DNA of 64,000 bases. Origin: a bacterium. Lineage in GTDB: Bacteria > Armatimonadota > UBA5829. The stretch is from positions 62,001 through 126,000 of the forward strand of contig JAJFVF010000006.1 of the NCBI GenBank assembly GCA_021371935.1, read 5' to 3'. Under the pieces are notes generated by a model. The model ran no database searches, had not been told where the DNA came from, and saw only the letters and a program-made list of their open reading frames with translations. Position 1 is the first letter of the stretch, and each line of letters starts with the position of its first letter. The position numbers were made by a program, and so were the translations under genes. Below, piece by piece: positions 54,433 through 63,416 of the stretch.

Positions 54433-55389
54433 ATGAAAGTTGCAATAATCGGAATCTGTGGCGCAAACGCCAGAAAACACCTGAACTCATACAAAGAACT
54501 AGATGAGCAGATAAGCGTAGTAGTTGACACAAACCCGAAAGGTCAGTTGATAGCCGATGAACTAAACTGCACATTCCTTGACGACTACGCAAAACTGGAT
54601 GCCTCGATGGCTGAGATCGCCAGCGTCAGTCTGCCTCCGTATCTGCATGCACGGGTCGTGGAACACCTGATATCAAAAGGAATACATGTTCTGTGCGAAA
54701 AACCGCTCCCATTGACTGCAAGCGAAGGACAACGGCTGAAAGGCATTATCGAAACCGGCAAAGTCAGCGTTATGGTGGGCTTTTGCCTCAGATTCAGCAA
54801 AAAATTTATGGCCATACGCGAGTTGATTGAACAGGGAAAGATCGGCACCCCAGTCCAGATCAGGTCCAGATACAGCGCACCAAGCGCAATAGAGGGATCT
54901 TGGCGCGCCGACCCCGATATGGGCGGCGGGATAATGCTCGTCAACAGTGTCCATTATTTCGACCTTGCACCATGGCTTATTGGCAGCGGAGTGATGTGTA
55001 TCGATGCATATGGAGATTCTGCGTTCCACGGGCAGTCTGCTGAAGATAACGCCCACATCATTCTCTCACACGAGAACGGATGCAAGACTATCATCGACGC
55101 AAATTACTGGAACGTCAACTCATCGACCACCGAATTTGAAGTCATTGGCACCAAGGGCAGAACGTTTATTCTCCAGAATACAGTGATTATGGAGAATTCG
55201 GACGGCACCGATAAGATCGAAATCGAAAACGATAAAATGTATCTCGCCGAGGTGAGTCATTTCATCGAATCGGTGAAGTCCGGCAATGCTCCACAACCCG
55301 GCATATCCGAAGGAATAAACGCTGCCATACTGGCGGAAAATGCAGCACTGTCCATGAAACGAGGAGAACGAATATGGCTGAAAGACTGA
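54433..55389 (+). CDS. Gfo/Idh/MocA family oxidoreductase 1
   Basis: 318 residues from MKVAIIGICGANARKH; an ATG ten codons earlier is possible but the Rossmann strand should start near the N-terminus. The dinucleotide motif reads GICGANA rather than GxGxxG. The EKP motif is intact (GIHVLCEKPLPLTASEG), followed by MVGFCLRFSKKF and the C-terminal sheet domain with GGIMLVNSVHYFDLAPWL. The family oxidises or reduces sugars and inositols with NAD(P). It overlaps the next gene by 16 bp, so the two are coupled. Substrate unknown. Confidence 0.88.
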   Translation: MKVAIIGICGANARKHLNSYKELDEQISVVVDTNPKGQLIADELNCTFLDDYAKLDASMAEIASVSLPPYLHARVVEHLISKGIHVLCEKPLPLTASEGQRLKGIIETGKVSVMVGFCLRFSKKFMAIRELIEQGKIGTPVQIRSRYSAPSAIEGSWRADPDMGGGIMLVNSVHYFDLAPWLIGSGVMCIDAYGDSAFHGQSAEDNAHIILSHENGCKTIIDANYWNVNSSTTEFEVIGTKGRTFILQNTVIMENSDGTDKIEIENDKMYLAEVSHFIESVKSGNAPQPGISEGINAAILAENAALSMKRGERIWLKD

Positions 55390-56375
55390 AAATCGCTTTT
55401 GCAGGCGCCAGGCATTTTCATGCAATGATGTTTCTCAATACGATAAAAAAAATGCCTCATGAGATTGTGGCAATTGCGGATGTGGACACAGCATTCATAG
55501 AAGAAAAGTCAGCCGCATTCGGGTGCCGCGGATACAACGATTACAAAGTCATGCTCGACACGGAAAAACCCGACTTCGTCTTCTCATTCGGCAAGCATCG
55601 CGATATGGCAGGCATCCTGAAAGAAATATTGGCACGCAACATCCCCGTGTGCACAGAGAAGCCGATAACCGATGATCCAGATACTATGCGTTCACTCGCC
55701 GAAACCGCAAAGAAAAACGGCATCTACACAGACGTCGCACTGCCGTTGAGGTTCAGTCCGATCCTGCTCACTATCAACGCATTTCGAGAAAAACATGATA
55801 TCGGGAAAGTCGTCCACTGTTATTTCAGGAACATGGCAGGTCCGGTTCAGAGGTATGTCGACTGGGGAAACGCCTGGATGATCGACAAAGAGCTGGCTCT
55901 CGGAGGCCCATTCATGAACGAGGGCGCTCACTACATAGACCTCTTCCTGCAAATAGCAGGACAACCAATCACATCTTCTATTGGATTTACGACCAATCAT
56001 ATATATGGCGGCTCGATAGACGACAATACCACGGTGGTCATGAATACGGCTGATGGCACTAGGTGCGTGATCGAGATATGTTACGGCTATCCCACTTCGA
56101 ATAACTGGAGAGACCTGGCATGCGTGGTAAATACTGAAAACTACCTCTTCACCTTACTCGACAGAGAAGAACCCAGGGAATTCGCACTTGAGATAAGGTC
56201 GAGGATAGATAACCATGTTGAAACGGTGGACCTTTTGCCATATGAGCAAAGGGTATACAGAGTCTTCACTGAAGAGACGCTCAACAACTTCATAAGCGGC
56301 AAAGCCGGAATCGTTCCGTTCGATTATTACTGCGGCATCGTCGATGTTCTGGCATCTGTATACGGAAAACACTGA
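55374..56375 (+). CDS. Gfo/Idh/MocA family oxidoreductase 2
   Basis: 333 residues; MAERLKIAFAGARHFHAMMF with an AGGAG site inside the preceding gene. The nucleotide site reads FAGARHFHA, again not the classic glycine pattern; the EKP motif is kept (NIPVCTEKPITDDPDTM). GGPFMNEGAHYIDLFLQIAG marks the substrate domain with its conserved His. With the overlapping first oxidoreductase it likely performs successive steps or forms a heteromer in sugar catabolism. A hairpin follows 15 bp downstream. Confidence 0.88.
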   Translation: MAERLKIAFAGARHFHAMMFLNTIKKMPHEIVAIADVDTAFIEEKSAAFGCRGYNDYKVMLDTEKPDFVFSFGKHRDMAGILKEILARNIPVCTEKPITDDPDTMRSLAETAKKNGIYTDVALPLRFSPILLTINAFREKHDIGKVVHCYFRNMAGPVQRYVDWGNAWMIDKELALGGPFMNEGAHYIDLFLQIAGQPITSSIGFTTNHIYGGSIDDNTTVVMNTADGTRCVIEICYGYPTSNNWRDLACVVNTENYLFTLLDREEPREFALEIRSRIDNHVETVDLLPYEQRVYRVFTEETLNNFISGKAGIVPFDYYCGIVDVLASVYGKH

Positions 56376-56385
56376 TATAGCAACG

Positions 56386-56500
56386 CAAAACCCCGGCTCT
56401 CACATCGCCGGGGCTCTTATATATAGATACTTTGTTTTCAGTTGTTTGTTGGAGGAAGCGTGCCCTCCACAACGAATCGTCTGTGATTTTCTCTAGGTAA
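56386..56500 (+). repeat. Repeat family X, copy X1, with terminator hairpin
   Basis: Begins with CCCCGGC/GCCGGGG (56391-56397, 56407-56413), then TTTGTTTTCAGTTG, then GGAGG...CCTCC and CAACGAATCGTC. It aligns along its length with 62194-62312 (X2), and its second half with 58901-58957 (X3). X1 and X2 each directly follow a plus-strand gene, so the hairpin probably terminates it. Nothing else is recognised up to 56655. Confidence 0.65.
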
Positions 56501-56655
56501 ATCACGGTTGGTCGCTTGCATACCACTATAGTTTTTCACACCGGTATAACCAAATACAATCGTGCAATTTACTGACCGTAAATTGCTTAGGTCCAAAGAC
56601 AGGATCGGCAGTGCCACTTCCTATCTCATAATGACTCATCTGCTCACTCAAACCT

Positions 56656-57888
56656 TTATAGTTCTTCGAGAATGCATGCCAAATCGTAGGATGGCGGGCT
56701 TGACAACGGGCAATTTAGATATTGTTGCGGCAAAGCATGTTTACACCTAAATCTATGGCGAAGGATATCGATTCCCTGAAGTGTTTTCCCGAATGGATCT
56801 TCACCTGCCTGTGGCCAGAGGCAGTCTTCCAGGCCCGGAACACGCTTATGGACTTGTTCCCACATTACGCTCACACCTTCGCCGCAAGCAATCCGGCCTA
56901 TCTCCAGCAATATGGTGCCTTTGATCAATAGACAGCGAGTTGCGCACATGTACTGAAGTGATGCTTCACGCCATCCTCGCGCGCGAGCGCGAACCATCTG
57001 ATAGCAACCGCGCTCGTCAAGATGCCACTGGATTGAGGCCAAAGCCCGCTCTGTCTCTTCAGGCGAGAGGTCGATTCCTATCGGAAGAGGAAGTGCTCGG
57101 CTTGCGATTCTCTCCACCTCATTGCCAATCAAGCCCTGTGGAAAGGAGATACTGTGGATCTGTCCTTCTAGCATTGCCCGAAGTTGTTGAAGCACAGCTT
57201 TGGACTCTTCACTGAGCCGTTCTGCTAGTGGCCATTGCCATTTGTGAAATGGCAGCAGAGCCTTCTCGCGATGGAACAGAAAGGGAAGCGTCCGCGAGAC
57301 AATGCTGTATGCGAGTAGCCCAACGAAACGCTCCCGACATAGCATATCTAGTTCCTGAAGAACACAGCGTATATCTGCGAGTTGACTTGCACATTGCTTT
57401 GCAGCCCGCTCAGCCAGTCCCTCTGGCATTCGAGCTAGTGAGGCATACACAATTTGCATCTGACCACGCGGATCGTAGACGGGAATGAGGCTCTGGACCC
57501 AGTGTTGGTGACAATTGTAGAAGTTGTCCCAGCTTCCATTACCATCGAAAAGAATACTGACGCCTTCTCGCTGCCAAGTGCTGACTTTCACTCTCAGATT
57601 CACTTTCTTGCTCTGGCTGAACGTTGCTATCTCAGGACTGCTGTATGCCCAGTTCACCAATTCTGTTTCGTGGGCATTGTAATCGTCGGATGGAATGATG
57701 AGTAGTGTGTCAATGTCCGAATGCTCGTCGGCCAGTCCGTATGCTACAGACGAACAAATTGCGTAGAAAGCAGTCTCGATCAAGGCCGGAAAGTATCTTC
57801 GCAGGTGTGGCAGGACTATCTCCGGCCACGCATGTGCAGCGATCTCTCTGTAACGTAGACTGTGGTAAGTCGGTTCTATAACGCCCAT
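56656..57888 (-). CDS. Nucleotidyltransferase-domain protein
   Basis: 410 residues. The nucleotidyltransferase signature is AICSSVAYGLADEHSDIDTL (about 43-62): a serine loop followed by the Asp-x-Asp metal pair. A third acidic residue may be in the strand VNLRVKVSTW. The helical C-terminal two-thirds has many Arg/Trp residues and resembles the DUF4037 type found with aminoglycoside- or tRNA-type transferases. Its substrate cannot be named. It has no co-directional partner within 450 bp and is flanked by repeats X1 and R1. Confidence 0.8.
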   Translation of the reverse strand: MGVIEPTYHSLRYREIAAHAWPEIVLPHLRRYFPALIETAFYAICSSVAYGLADEHSDIDTLLIIPSDDYNAHETELVNWAYSSPEIATFSQSKKVNLRVKVSTWQREGVSILFDGNGSWDNFYNCHQHWVQSLIPVYDPRGQMQIVYASLARMPEGLAERAAKQCASQLADIRCVLQELDMLCRERFVGLLAYSIVSRTLPFLFHREKALLPFHKWQWPLAERLSEESKAVLQQLRAMLEGQIHSISFPQGLIGNEVERIASRALPLPIGIDLSPEETERALASIQWHLDERGCYQMVRARARGWREASLQYMCATRCLLIKGTILLEIGRIACGEGVSVMWEQVHKRVPGLEDCLWPQAGEDPFGKTLQGIDILRHRFRCKHALPQQYLNCPLSSPPSYDLACILEEL

Positions 57889-58172
57889 AACATTCCTCTC
57901 CTTCAGTCTGTTCTCAGAGGAAGGTCATCAGTATAGACCGACTAGAAAACAAAACGCCGTCAGTCCAGATCTAGTCACACGTGGCCTACCGGCCCCATGA
58001 GCACGACCCGACTACGGCATATGCGTCGCATGGTCTCTCGTGAGTTAGAGAAACAGCATTCTTTTCTGAAATGCTAAACTGAATCGAGCGCCTTGTCAAT
58101 AGCTGCGTGTAATTTCTCTGTTCAACCTTTGGAATTGCTCACAAAGTCGAGAAGAAGAAACAGAGAAAAACC
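57889..58172. other. Gene-free stretch
   Basis: Between the nucleotidyltransferase start and repeat R1. It holds a short GGCC TACC GGCC palindrome near 57986 and nothing that resembles a gene, tRNA or known regulator site. Confidence 0.5.
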
Positions 58173-58299
58173 GCGCAAAAGAGAACCATATGAGAGCGTC
58201 TTTGGTAACATACGCTCCAACCCAGCTCAAAGGGATTTGTTACAGACAAGACCGTATACAAAGCAAAACCACGCTCACATAGCCAAAATCTGAGCGTGG
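58173..58299 (-). repeat. Repeat family R, copy R1, ending in a terminator
   Basis: About 125 bp homologous to 63253-63378 (R3) and, in its last 85 bp, to 60271-60356 (R2). Shared landmarks are GCGCAAA(A)GAGAACC, TAACAT, CAACCCAG, GTTTGTCACAG-like text, and GCAAAACCACGCTCA. The hairpin CCACGCTCA/TGAGCGTGG (58269-58299) is followed by TTTTGCTTT on the minus strand, 52 bp past the flavoprotein stop. Confidence 0.7.
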
Positions 58300-58350
58300 C
58301 AGAATGCAATCAGAGACGATTGGTTTCAGAAGCACCAGGAATAATCTATG

Positions 58351-58794
58351 TTATTCGCGGCATGCCTTTTTTTGATCAGGGTAAAGAATATCCCAAAACG
58401 GTTTGCCATCATATTTAAATAAGGTGATTTTTGTTGGTGTGCATTTAATTACTACATCATCTTCATGAGGTGGATAAAGACCAGCAAGATGAGGAAATTT
58501 TGCGTTATATATATTTTTGAATTCAGGATTATTACTGGGATGTCCACATATTGTGGCAATGGCTTCTATTTGCATGTTTCCAACAGCCAATGCTACTTGA
58601 GGGTTGATATTCATTTGCTCGTATTTTCTGCTTTTGTTGTTTGTTCCAAAATAAATGTCTAAACCATCATTTACATGGCACATTGTCCTTGCGGTTACTT
58701 TATCGTCTGATGATGTGGCCAAAACTACGGATTGTTCTTTTTCCAGAATGTGTATTATTTCTTCGCTTAATGCATCAAAATCAATAGCAATCAT
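58351..58794 (-). CDS. Pyridoxamine 5'-phosphate oxidase-family flavin-binding protein
   Basis: 147 residues; MIAIDFDALSEEIIHILEKE starts five bases after GGAG. The split-barrel FMN fold is suggested by SVVLATSSDDKVTARTMCHV, LDIYFGTNNKSRKYEQMNIN and VALAVGNMQIEAIATICG. Members reduce or bind FMN, F420 or haem; the short length fits the general stress / nitroreductase-like subgroup. The gene is visibly more AT-rich than all neighbours, pointing to recent acquisition. It is bounded by R1 downstream and X3 upstream. Confidence 0.85.
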   Translation of the reverse strand: MIAIDFDALSEEIIHILEKEQSVVLATSSDDKVTARTMCHVNDGLDIYFGTNNKSRKYEQMNINPQVALAVGNMQIEAIATICGHPSNNPEFKNIYNAKFPHLAGLYPPHEDDVVIKCTPTKITLFKYDGKPFWDILYPDQKKACRE

Positions 58795-58900
58795 AGCGTC
58801 TCCGATCTGCAAAATTATTTAATTTAAGCAACTTATTTAATTATAAAGAATGCATTTATTATAACAACCCCATTAAGCTTGTCGAGTCCATTGCATTATG

Positions 58901-58957
58901 ATGGAGGAGACATCTCTCCACAACAATTGTCAACGGTTTTCTCCCAAGTCCAGAGAC
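58901..58957 (+). repeat. Repeat family X, copy X3 (partial)
   Basis: ATGGAGGAGACATCTCTCC followed by CAACAATTGTC and GGTTTTCTCCCAAGTCCAGA aligns with the second half of X2 (about three quarters identical by eye). It lies between the flavoprotein and the third Gfo/Idh gene. Confidence 0.5.
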
Positions 58958-58967
58958 CATTACAAGC

Positions 58968-60101
58968 TCATTCCTTTGTCGGAAGCCAACTAGACCAAAC
59001 CTGTGGCTCCGTGGCTACCGGCTTGCCGGTAGCCACGGCTTGGACCATCATTAGGTGGAGGTAGTGATCTTGCGATGCCTCAGCTAGACTGTAGAAACTC
59101 GGGCCACCTTGGACATGTTCAGCCATCTTTTGAAGACCATGGGCGGCGGCAATTTCATCGTCAGACAGACAGGTAGATACAAAGGGATTGCGGTAGACCC
59201 ATTTTTTTCCAAGAGTTATGCCTTCATGGTGACAGTCTTTGGGACAGCTCCAGGCGGAATTCGTTGTTTCCGAACAGATTCGATTGTTATAAATATCTCT
59301 CAGGTGCGCATCATTACCTGTGTCGTGACGAACTAGTTCCACAATTACAGGTTTAAAATCCTGGTCCAGGTATCGCACAGTTGTTCCACATATCTCTCCA
59401 CGCTCTCCTCGCACCAAGACTCTAGATGCGCGTATTCGTGTATCATATTGAGAAAAGCAAAAATCGTATATACCTAACTTATCACCGAAGTCGAAGTGTG
59501 CCAGGGTTTGCTTTTCCTCTACTGTCTCTGCCCCCCCTTCTTCACGAACAGCCATGATCCCATTGAAGAAGCGCGTAGTTATGATTGCAGGTTCGAAATA
59601 CACACCAAGAAGCTTACGCATAGGACTTATACCATGATAGTTATGCGCTGCAGAGACCTGAGCTTCAGTTATCCTGCCCAAGACACCTGATTCCACTACT
59701 GATATTCGAGCGGCGTGCATTGGGAATCGGTAGAACTGCTCTGACACCTGCACGTGTCTACCTCCCTCGGTTTGCTGATAGAGCCAAGTCAGCCCCTGCA
59801 GATCAGCGGCAGGAGGAGTTTCTGACAGAACAGGCATATGGAGGTCAAAAAGCCCCTTGATGATAGTAGGCGCTACTGCCCTAGGAACAGAGACTATCAC
59901 AAACTCTGGCTTTGTAGCAACCAATTGTTCCATGCTGTCTGGAGTTGCCACTTTCCATTCCTGCGCAAACCTCTCCCTCTTCTCAGGATCGCGCACCAAC
60001 ACAGAAACCACCTCAAACAATTCCGGCAGTTTTCTGGCCAGTTGGCAGAAGAATCTAGATCTTCGTCCTGCGCCGACTAGCCCCAATCTGACCTTGCTCA
60101 T
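58968..60101 (-). CDS. Gfo/Idh/MocA family oxidoreductase 3
   Basis: 377 residues; GGAGG before ATG. The Rossmann motif LGLVGAGRRSRFFCQLA is standard. The EKP motif is altered: MPVLSETPPAADLQG has SETP where EKP is expected, so the catalytic Lys is missing. QVSEQFYRFPMHAARI and LMMVQAVATGKPVATEPQVW fit the substrate domain. It may bind NAD without classical hydride transfer, or act with another residue. A perfect ACGGTG/CACCGT palindrome precedes its ribosome site. Stands alone between repeats X3 and R2. Confidence 0.85.
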   Translation of the reverse strand: MSKVRLGLVGAGRRSRFFCQLARKLPELFEVVSVLVRDPEKRERFAQEWKVATPDSMEQLVATKPEFVIVSVPRAVAPTIIKGLFDLHMPVLSETPPAADLQGLTWLYQQTEGGRHVQVSEQFYRFPMHAARISVVESGVLGRITEAQVSAAHNYHGISPMRKLLGVYFEPAIITTRFFNGIMAVREEGGAETVEEKQTLAHFDFGDKLGIYDFCFSQYDTRIRASRVLVRGERGEICGTTVRYLDQDFKPVIVELVRHDTGNDAHLRDIYNNRICSETTNSAWSCPKDCHHEGITLGKKWVYRNPFVSTCLSDDEIAAAHGLQKMAEHVQGGPSFYSLAEASQDHYLHLMMVQAVATGKPVATEPQVWSSWLPTKE

Positions 60102-60113
60102 CTAATCCTCCAA

Positions 60114-60127
60114 ACGGTGAACACCGT
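60114..60127 (-). promoter_or_regulatory. Palindromic operator or hairpin before Gfo/Idh 3
   Basis: ACGGTG AA CACCGT, immediately upstream of GGAGGATTAG-ATG on the minus strand. On the plus strand it is followed by seven T residues and could terminate antisense transcription. Either a repressor operator overlapping the leader or a terminator. Confidence 0.45.
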
Positions 60128-60270
60128 CTTTTTTTCGACACACCGAGTCTCGCTTGCTGATAGTTATGCGACCTAAGCATGCATACGACATTCACTGTAC
60201 GCCTCCCTTCTTTGTTCAAGGTAGCAACAGCTAGCAGTCAGATTACATATCACAGGCTTCTTTGTGCTCG

Positions 60271-60356
60271 TTCAAACCCAGTCCGAAGGAGTTTGCCACA
60301 GACTTGCTGGGCACAAATTGCAAAACCACGCTCATATTGTCAAAATACGAGCGTGG
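60271..60356 (-). repeat. Repeat family R, copy R2
   Basis: Shares AAACCCAGTCC, GTTTGCCACAGAC and TTGCAAAACCACGCTCA with R1 and R3. The terminal hairpin is 13 bp (60326-60338 with 60344-60356) when read as minus-strand RNA, where the one odd pair is G-U; TTTTGC follows. No minus-strand gene lies upstream of it. The rest of 60128-60641 shows no gene. Confidence 0.65.
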
Positions 60357-60641
60357 CGACGTTCATATAAATACGTTTAGGCCTCACACTGGAGATGAAC
60401 CAAGCCCAACGTGTGCAGAATATATCAACCGGACAGCATACCATATATCTGCTACAATATAGTCCGCAGTAGTCCACAGAAGAAGTGCTTACAATTTACA
60501 ACTACTGTGCAGTGTGCCACGTGACAGGAGAACACCATGAACCATGAGGTCCACAGGACAAGGATGTTCGGTTCGGCTTCTTGCCCTACTCAATAAACAC
60601 GACAATTTTATATGAGCAACTATATGACGGACCACTAAACA

Positions 60642-60650
60642 TGCTATAAT
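60642..60650 (+). promoter_or_regulatory. Extended -10 upstream of the beta-helix gene
   Basis: TGCTATAAT, 74 bp before the chosen ATG at 60725. The -35 region is weak (TATATGACGG). Confidence 0.55.
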
Positions 60651-60724
60651 CTGCCACATAACAGGGCTGCTTGATGTATATTGCAGCAACAGAGCATAAA
60701 GAAACCCGGGATCGAGGCAACCAA

Positions 60725-62188
60725 ATGAATCAGATCACTGCGAGCAGAGACAACGGCAGATACGTGGTCTACGCAAGTAGTTATGCTAAGCTCAATAGCA
60801 ACGTAATCGACGGAGGAGGCACAGACGACACCGAAGCACTTCAAGCTATTTTGGACAAAGCTCTGGAATGGGGTGGACTGCATCTGATAATGGATGGCGC
60901 TGCGCTTGTGCGCGGACTTAGCGTGCATTCGAACACGACTATTGAGTGCGAAACACGAGACTGTGGATTCTTCCTTGCATCGGGATCGAACCGTTCGCTT
61001 ATCCAAAACGTCAACCTGGACAAGAAAGTCCGTCACGACAAAAACATCACCCTCTCAGGAGGAACCTATAACCACAACTGTGCCGGGCAACTGCATCATG
61101 TAATCCCCGAACCCGACTCGACTATATATAAGGACGAGAAATGGATCATCACGATGGAGTTCTATGGTGTGGAGCATCTGACTATGCGTGATGTAACGAT
61201 CCGCAATCAGCGAACATTCGCTATGCTGATAGCCAACTGGCGCCATGTTACAATGGAAAACATCACAATCGACCTGCCGGACATTATGCATGGTGAAAAT
61301 CAGGATGGGATACATTTCTGGGGACCGGGGCAATTCCTGAGCATGAGAAACATTACCGGCTGTTCGGGCGACGACTTCATCGCGCTGGCTCCGGACGAGC
61401 ACGACAGCGTATCGGATATTACAGATGTGGTAATTGACGGCGTCTACCTAGATAACGCAGACCAGGGCATAAGATTGCTTTCCAGAGACAAGGGCCGGCT
61501 TGACCGGGTTATCATCAGGAACGTAACCGGAACATTCAAGAGCTTCGGTTTCTTCATTAACCCTTGGTTCCCAGGCGCCAGCGGAAACTTCGGCTGTATC
61601 ACGATCGAGAACGTTGATCTCAGGCAAACCAAGCACAAATATAATCACACCAATCCGTTCCTGTTTCGTCTGGGCGGCAACATTGAAGCGCTCACTCTCA
61701 AGAACATCAATCATCACAATCCCAACGAGCCCCTGTGTCTCATTGAGGCGGGCATTCCGTACTACACTCCCGTTGATGACCCTAGATCGGAACATTCCCA
61801 TATTGGCACACTCACAATAGACGGACTGCATATAGACGAGAGCGAGGTGCATTCCACTGAGATCAGTCACATCAAACTTGGCTGCCGCGTCGATAACTTG
61901 ATAATTAGAGATACTGATATTAGGCAAAATCAGCCTGCGCATGGCGGATGTCTTGTCGAAACAACCAAACAAGCAGAAATTGGCTTGCTTCACGTCAGTA
62001 GCTTGACCGCTGCTGGTCTGAACACCCTGATCCATCACCCCGAAGGAAGCATAGGTGCTCTGTGTCTGAATGACATCCTGTGCACCCAAATGGAAAAGCC
62101 GCTAGTCACCGGCAATGGAAAAATCGGCAATCTTCACGCTAATGCCGTATTCGGCACCCAGGTCGAACAATATGTGCAATCAGAATAA
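60725..62188 (+). CDS. Right-handed beta-helix glycosidase (GH28/polygalacturonase-like)
   Basis: 487 residues from MNQITASRDNGRYVVYASS, preceded by GAGG eight bases upstream; an earlier ATG at 60671 lacks a site. After VIDGGGTDDTEALQAILDKA, the usual opening of pectin-lyase-like folds, come coils such as LTMRDVTIRNQRTFAMLIAN, QDGIHFWGPGQFLSMRNITG and CSGDDFIALAPDEHDS. The GDD pair and following His region match the GH28 catalytic acids. No signal peptide is seen, suggesting a cytoplasmic role on oligosaccharides. It may feed uronic-acid products to the oxidoreductases nearby. Followed directly by repeat X2. Confidence 0.85.
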   Translation: MNQITASRDNGRYVVYASSYAKLNSNVIDGGGTDDTEALQAILDKALEWGGLHLIMDGAALVRGLSVHSNTTIECETRDCGFFLASGSNRSLIQNVNLDKKVRHDKNITLSGGTYNHNCAGQLHHVIPEPDSTIYKDEKWIITMEFYGVEHLTMRDVTIRNQRTFAMLIANWRHVTMENITIDLPDIMHGENQDGIHFWGPGQFLSMRNITGCSGDDFIALAPDEHDSVSDITDVVIDGVYLDNADQGIRLLSRDKGRLDRVIIRNVTGTFKSFGFFINPWFPGASGNFGCITIENVDLRQTKHKYNHTNPFLFRLGGNIEALTLKNINHHNPNEPLCLIEAGIPYYTPVDDPRSEHSHIGTLTIDGLHIDESEVHSTEISHIKLGCRVDNLIIRDTDIRQNQPAHGGCLVETTKQAEIGLLHVSSLTAAGLNTLIHHPEGSIGALCLNDILCTQMEKPLVTGNGKIGNLHANAVFGTQVEQYVQSE

Positions 62189-62193
62189 CTGTC

Positions 62194-62312
62194 GGCAAAA
62201 GCCCCAACAATCACATCGCCGAGGCTCTTCGCAGAGAGAATCTTTGTTTTCAATTGCTTGGTGGAGAAGACGTGCCCTCCGCAACAATCGTCAGCAGTTT
62301 TCCCTAAGTCCA
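62194..62312 (+). repeat. Repeat family X, copy X2
   Basis: GGCAAAAGCCCC ... CACATCGCCGAGGCTCTT, then TTTGTTTTCAATTG, GTGGAGAAGACGTGCCCTCC, CAACAATCGTC and TTTTCCCTAAGTCC align in order with X1. The first hairpin is weaker (GCCCC with a GAGGC-type partner). Starts 6 bp after the beta-helix gene. Confidence 0.65.
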
Positions 62313-62421
62313 AAGATCAATCGTATCGGGATTTTCACTACATTCGAATCCAGAGTAACCCGTGGACAGCCGAATTACCTATGAATTGATAAGCCTCGAA
62401 GAGGCGGCAGAATCGAGAACT

Positions 62422-62931
62422 TCAGTGTGGCAGGATATCCACATACGCCCCGGCGATCAGGCTCTCGGATCGGATGCCCAACCGGCGCATCAATTCCTCG
62501 GCGATGGAACGTCCTTCTTCCTCTGACTGATCCGGCCTCAACACTACCTCAAGCTCAAGGTAATCTCCCAGCCCCTTCACTCTATCCAGGTGCACACGGG
62601 TCTGACCTACGTGGCGGAGAACACGTGTCTTCTCCACGATCCCTGCCACACCCAGAGAATCCGAAAGCGCTTTCAACAGTAGATCAGGATGCTGAACGGG
62701 GCATATAGTGTACTCCGATTGCTTCGGCCCCACCTCATCCTGGCGATTGTAGGAGATCAACTCGGCGCTACCGTCTCCTAAGAACCTCAGTTTGAGACGT
62801 CCTTCCCTTGTATGGAAAAACATATCCTTCTGACTGAGTATCTCATATGGACTATCATTCAACGAGTCCAGGAGTTTCCGAGTTTCTTCCGGGTCGTTTA
62901 CTCGAGCTTTTATTTCGATATTTCGGGGCAT
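62422..62931 (-). CDS. CYTH-domain protein (class IV adenylate cyclase / ThTPase-like)
   Basis: 169 residues from MPRNIEIKARVNDPEETRKL, the normal CYTH opening; an in-frame ATG at 63003 would add 24 residues with no family match. The N-terminal acidic/Lys signature is EIKAR, then KDMFFHTREGRLKLRFLGDG and the tunnel residues RHVGQTRVHLDRVKGLGDYL and LELEVV. CYTH enzymes use metal-bound triphosphates: cyclisation of ATP, or hydrolysis of thiamine triphosphate or tripolyphosphate. The substrate is undecided. A MITE-like element sits in its upstream region. Confidence 0.85.
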   Translation of the reverse strand: MPRNIEIKARVNDPEETRKLLDSLNDSPYEILSQKDMFFHTREGRLKLRFLGDGSAELISYNRQDEVGPKQSEYTICPVQHPDLLLKALSDSLGVAGIVEKTRVLRHVGQTRVHLDRVKGLGDYLELEVVLRPDQSEEEGRSIAEELMRRLGIRSESLIAGAYVDILPH

Positions 62932-63006
62932 TCTTGACAGTACCTCGGCGCTTCCGATATTCGGGAAGAGCATATTTCCACGAGTTCGCTTCACTTCACC
63001 CATGGC

Positions 63007-63134
63007 TAGTGTTCGACAAACTTAATTATGAGGACAGAGACTCCCGTGATAGATGCTTCGGCAGCGGCGTCCCACTGTGACTCTGCAGCCGAAGCCGCTG
63101 TTTCCACCAGCTGATCTTAGTTTGTCGAACACTA
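63007..63134. mobile_element. 128-bp MITE-like element with 16-bp inverted ends
   Basis: Perfect terminal inverted repeats TAGTGTTCGACAAACT (63007-63022) and its complement (63119-63134). The ends are TA, consistent with a TA target duplication as made by IS630/Tc1-type transposases. An inner GCTTCGGC/GCCGAAGC hairpin adds structure. There is no coding capacity, so mobility would need a transposase elsewhere. Confidence 0.65.
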
Positions 63135-63252
63135 AGTTCTTTCCGCAGACCAGGTGGCATCCTTCAATCAATACCACAAGTATACTACCACATGAATGTG
63201 CCTCATTAACACGCGTCGGTCGGGATTTCTTTGGACTTATACAGAAACACTG

Positions 63253-63378
63253 GCGCAAAGAGAACCGTCAAGAGCGTTTTCGGCTAACATCCGGCCCAAC
63301 CCAGTCCAAAAGAGTTTGTCACAGCCCCAGATGGCAGATAAAGCAAAACCACGCTCACATTTTGACGTGTGAGCGTGG
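63253..63378 (-). repeat. Repeat family R, copy R3; terminator of ssrA
   Basis: Full-length copy aligned with R1. Its hairpin CCACGCTCACA/TGTGAGCGTGG (63349-63359, 63368-63378) followed by TTTTGCTTT on the minus strand lies 38 bp past the tmRNA 3' end and is a good intrinsic terminator for it. Confidence 0.75.
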
Positions 63379-63416
63379 TCTTCTAACCTCTAACATCTTA
63401 CTTCTAACTTCTAAAC

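Noticed and set aside
57950-58030. Possible tRNA-like fold from GCCGTC/ACGGC arms
   Set aside because: No T-arm GTTCRANNC or anticodon stem could be placed.
46300-63378. CRISPR array
   Set aside because: The repeats are long, few and far apart, with no short regular spacing and no cas genes.
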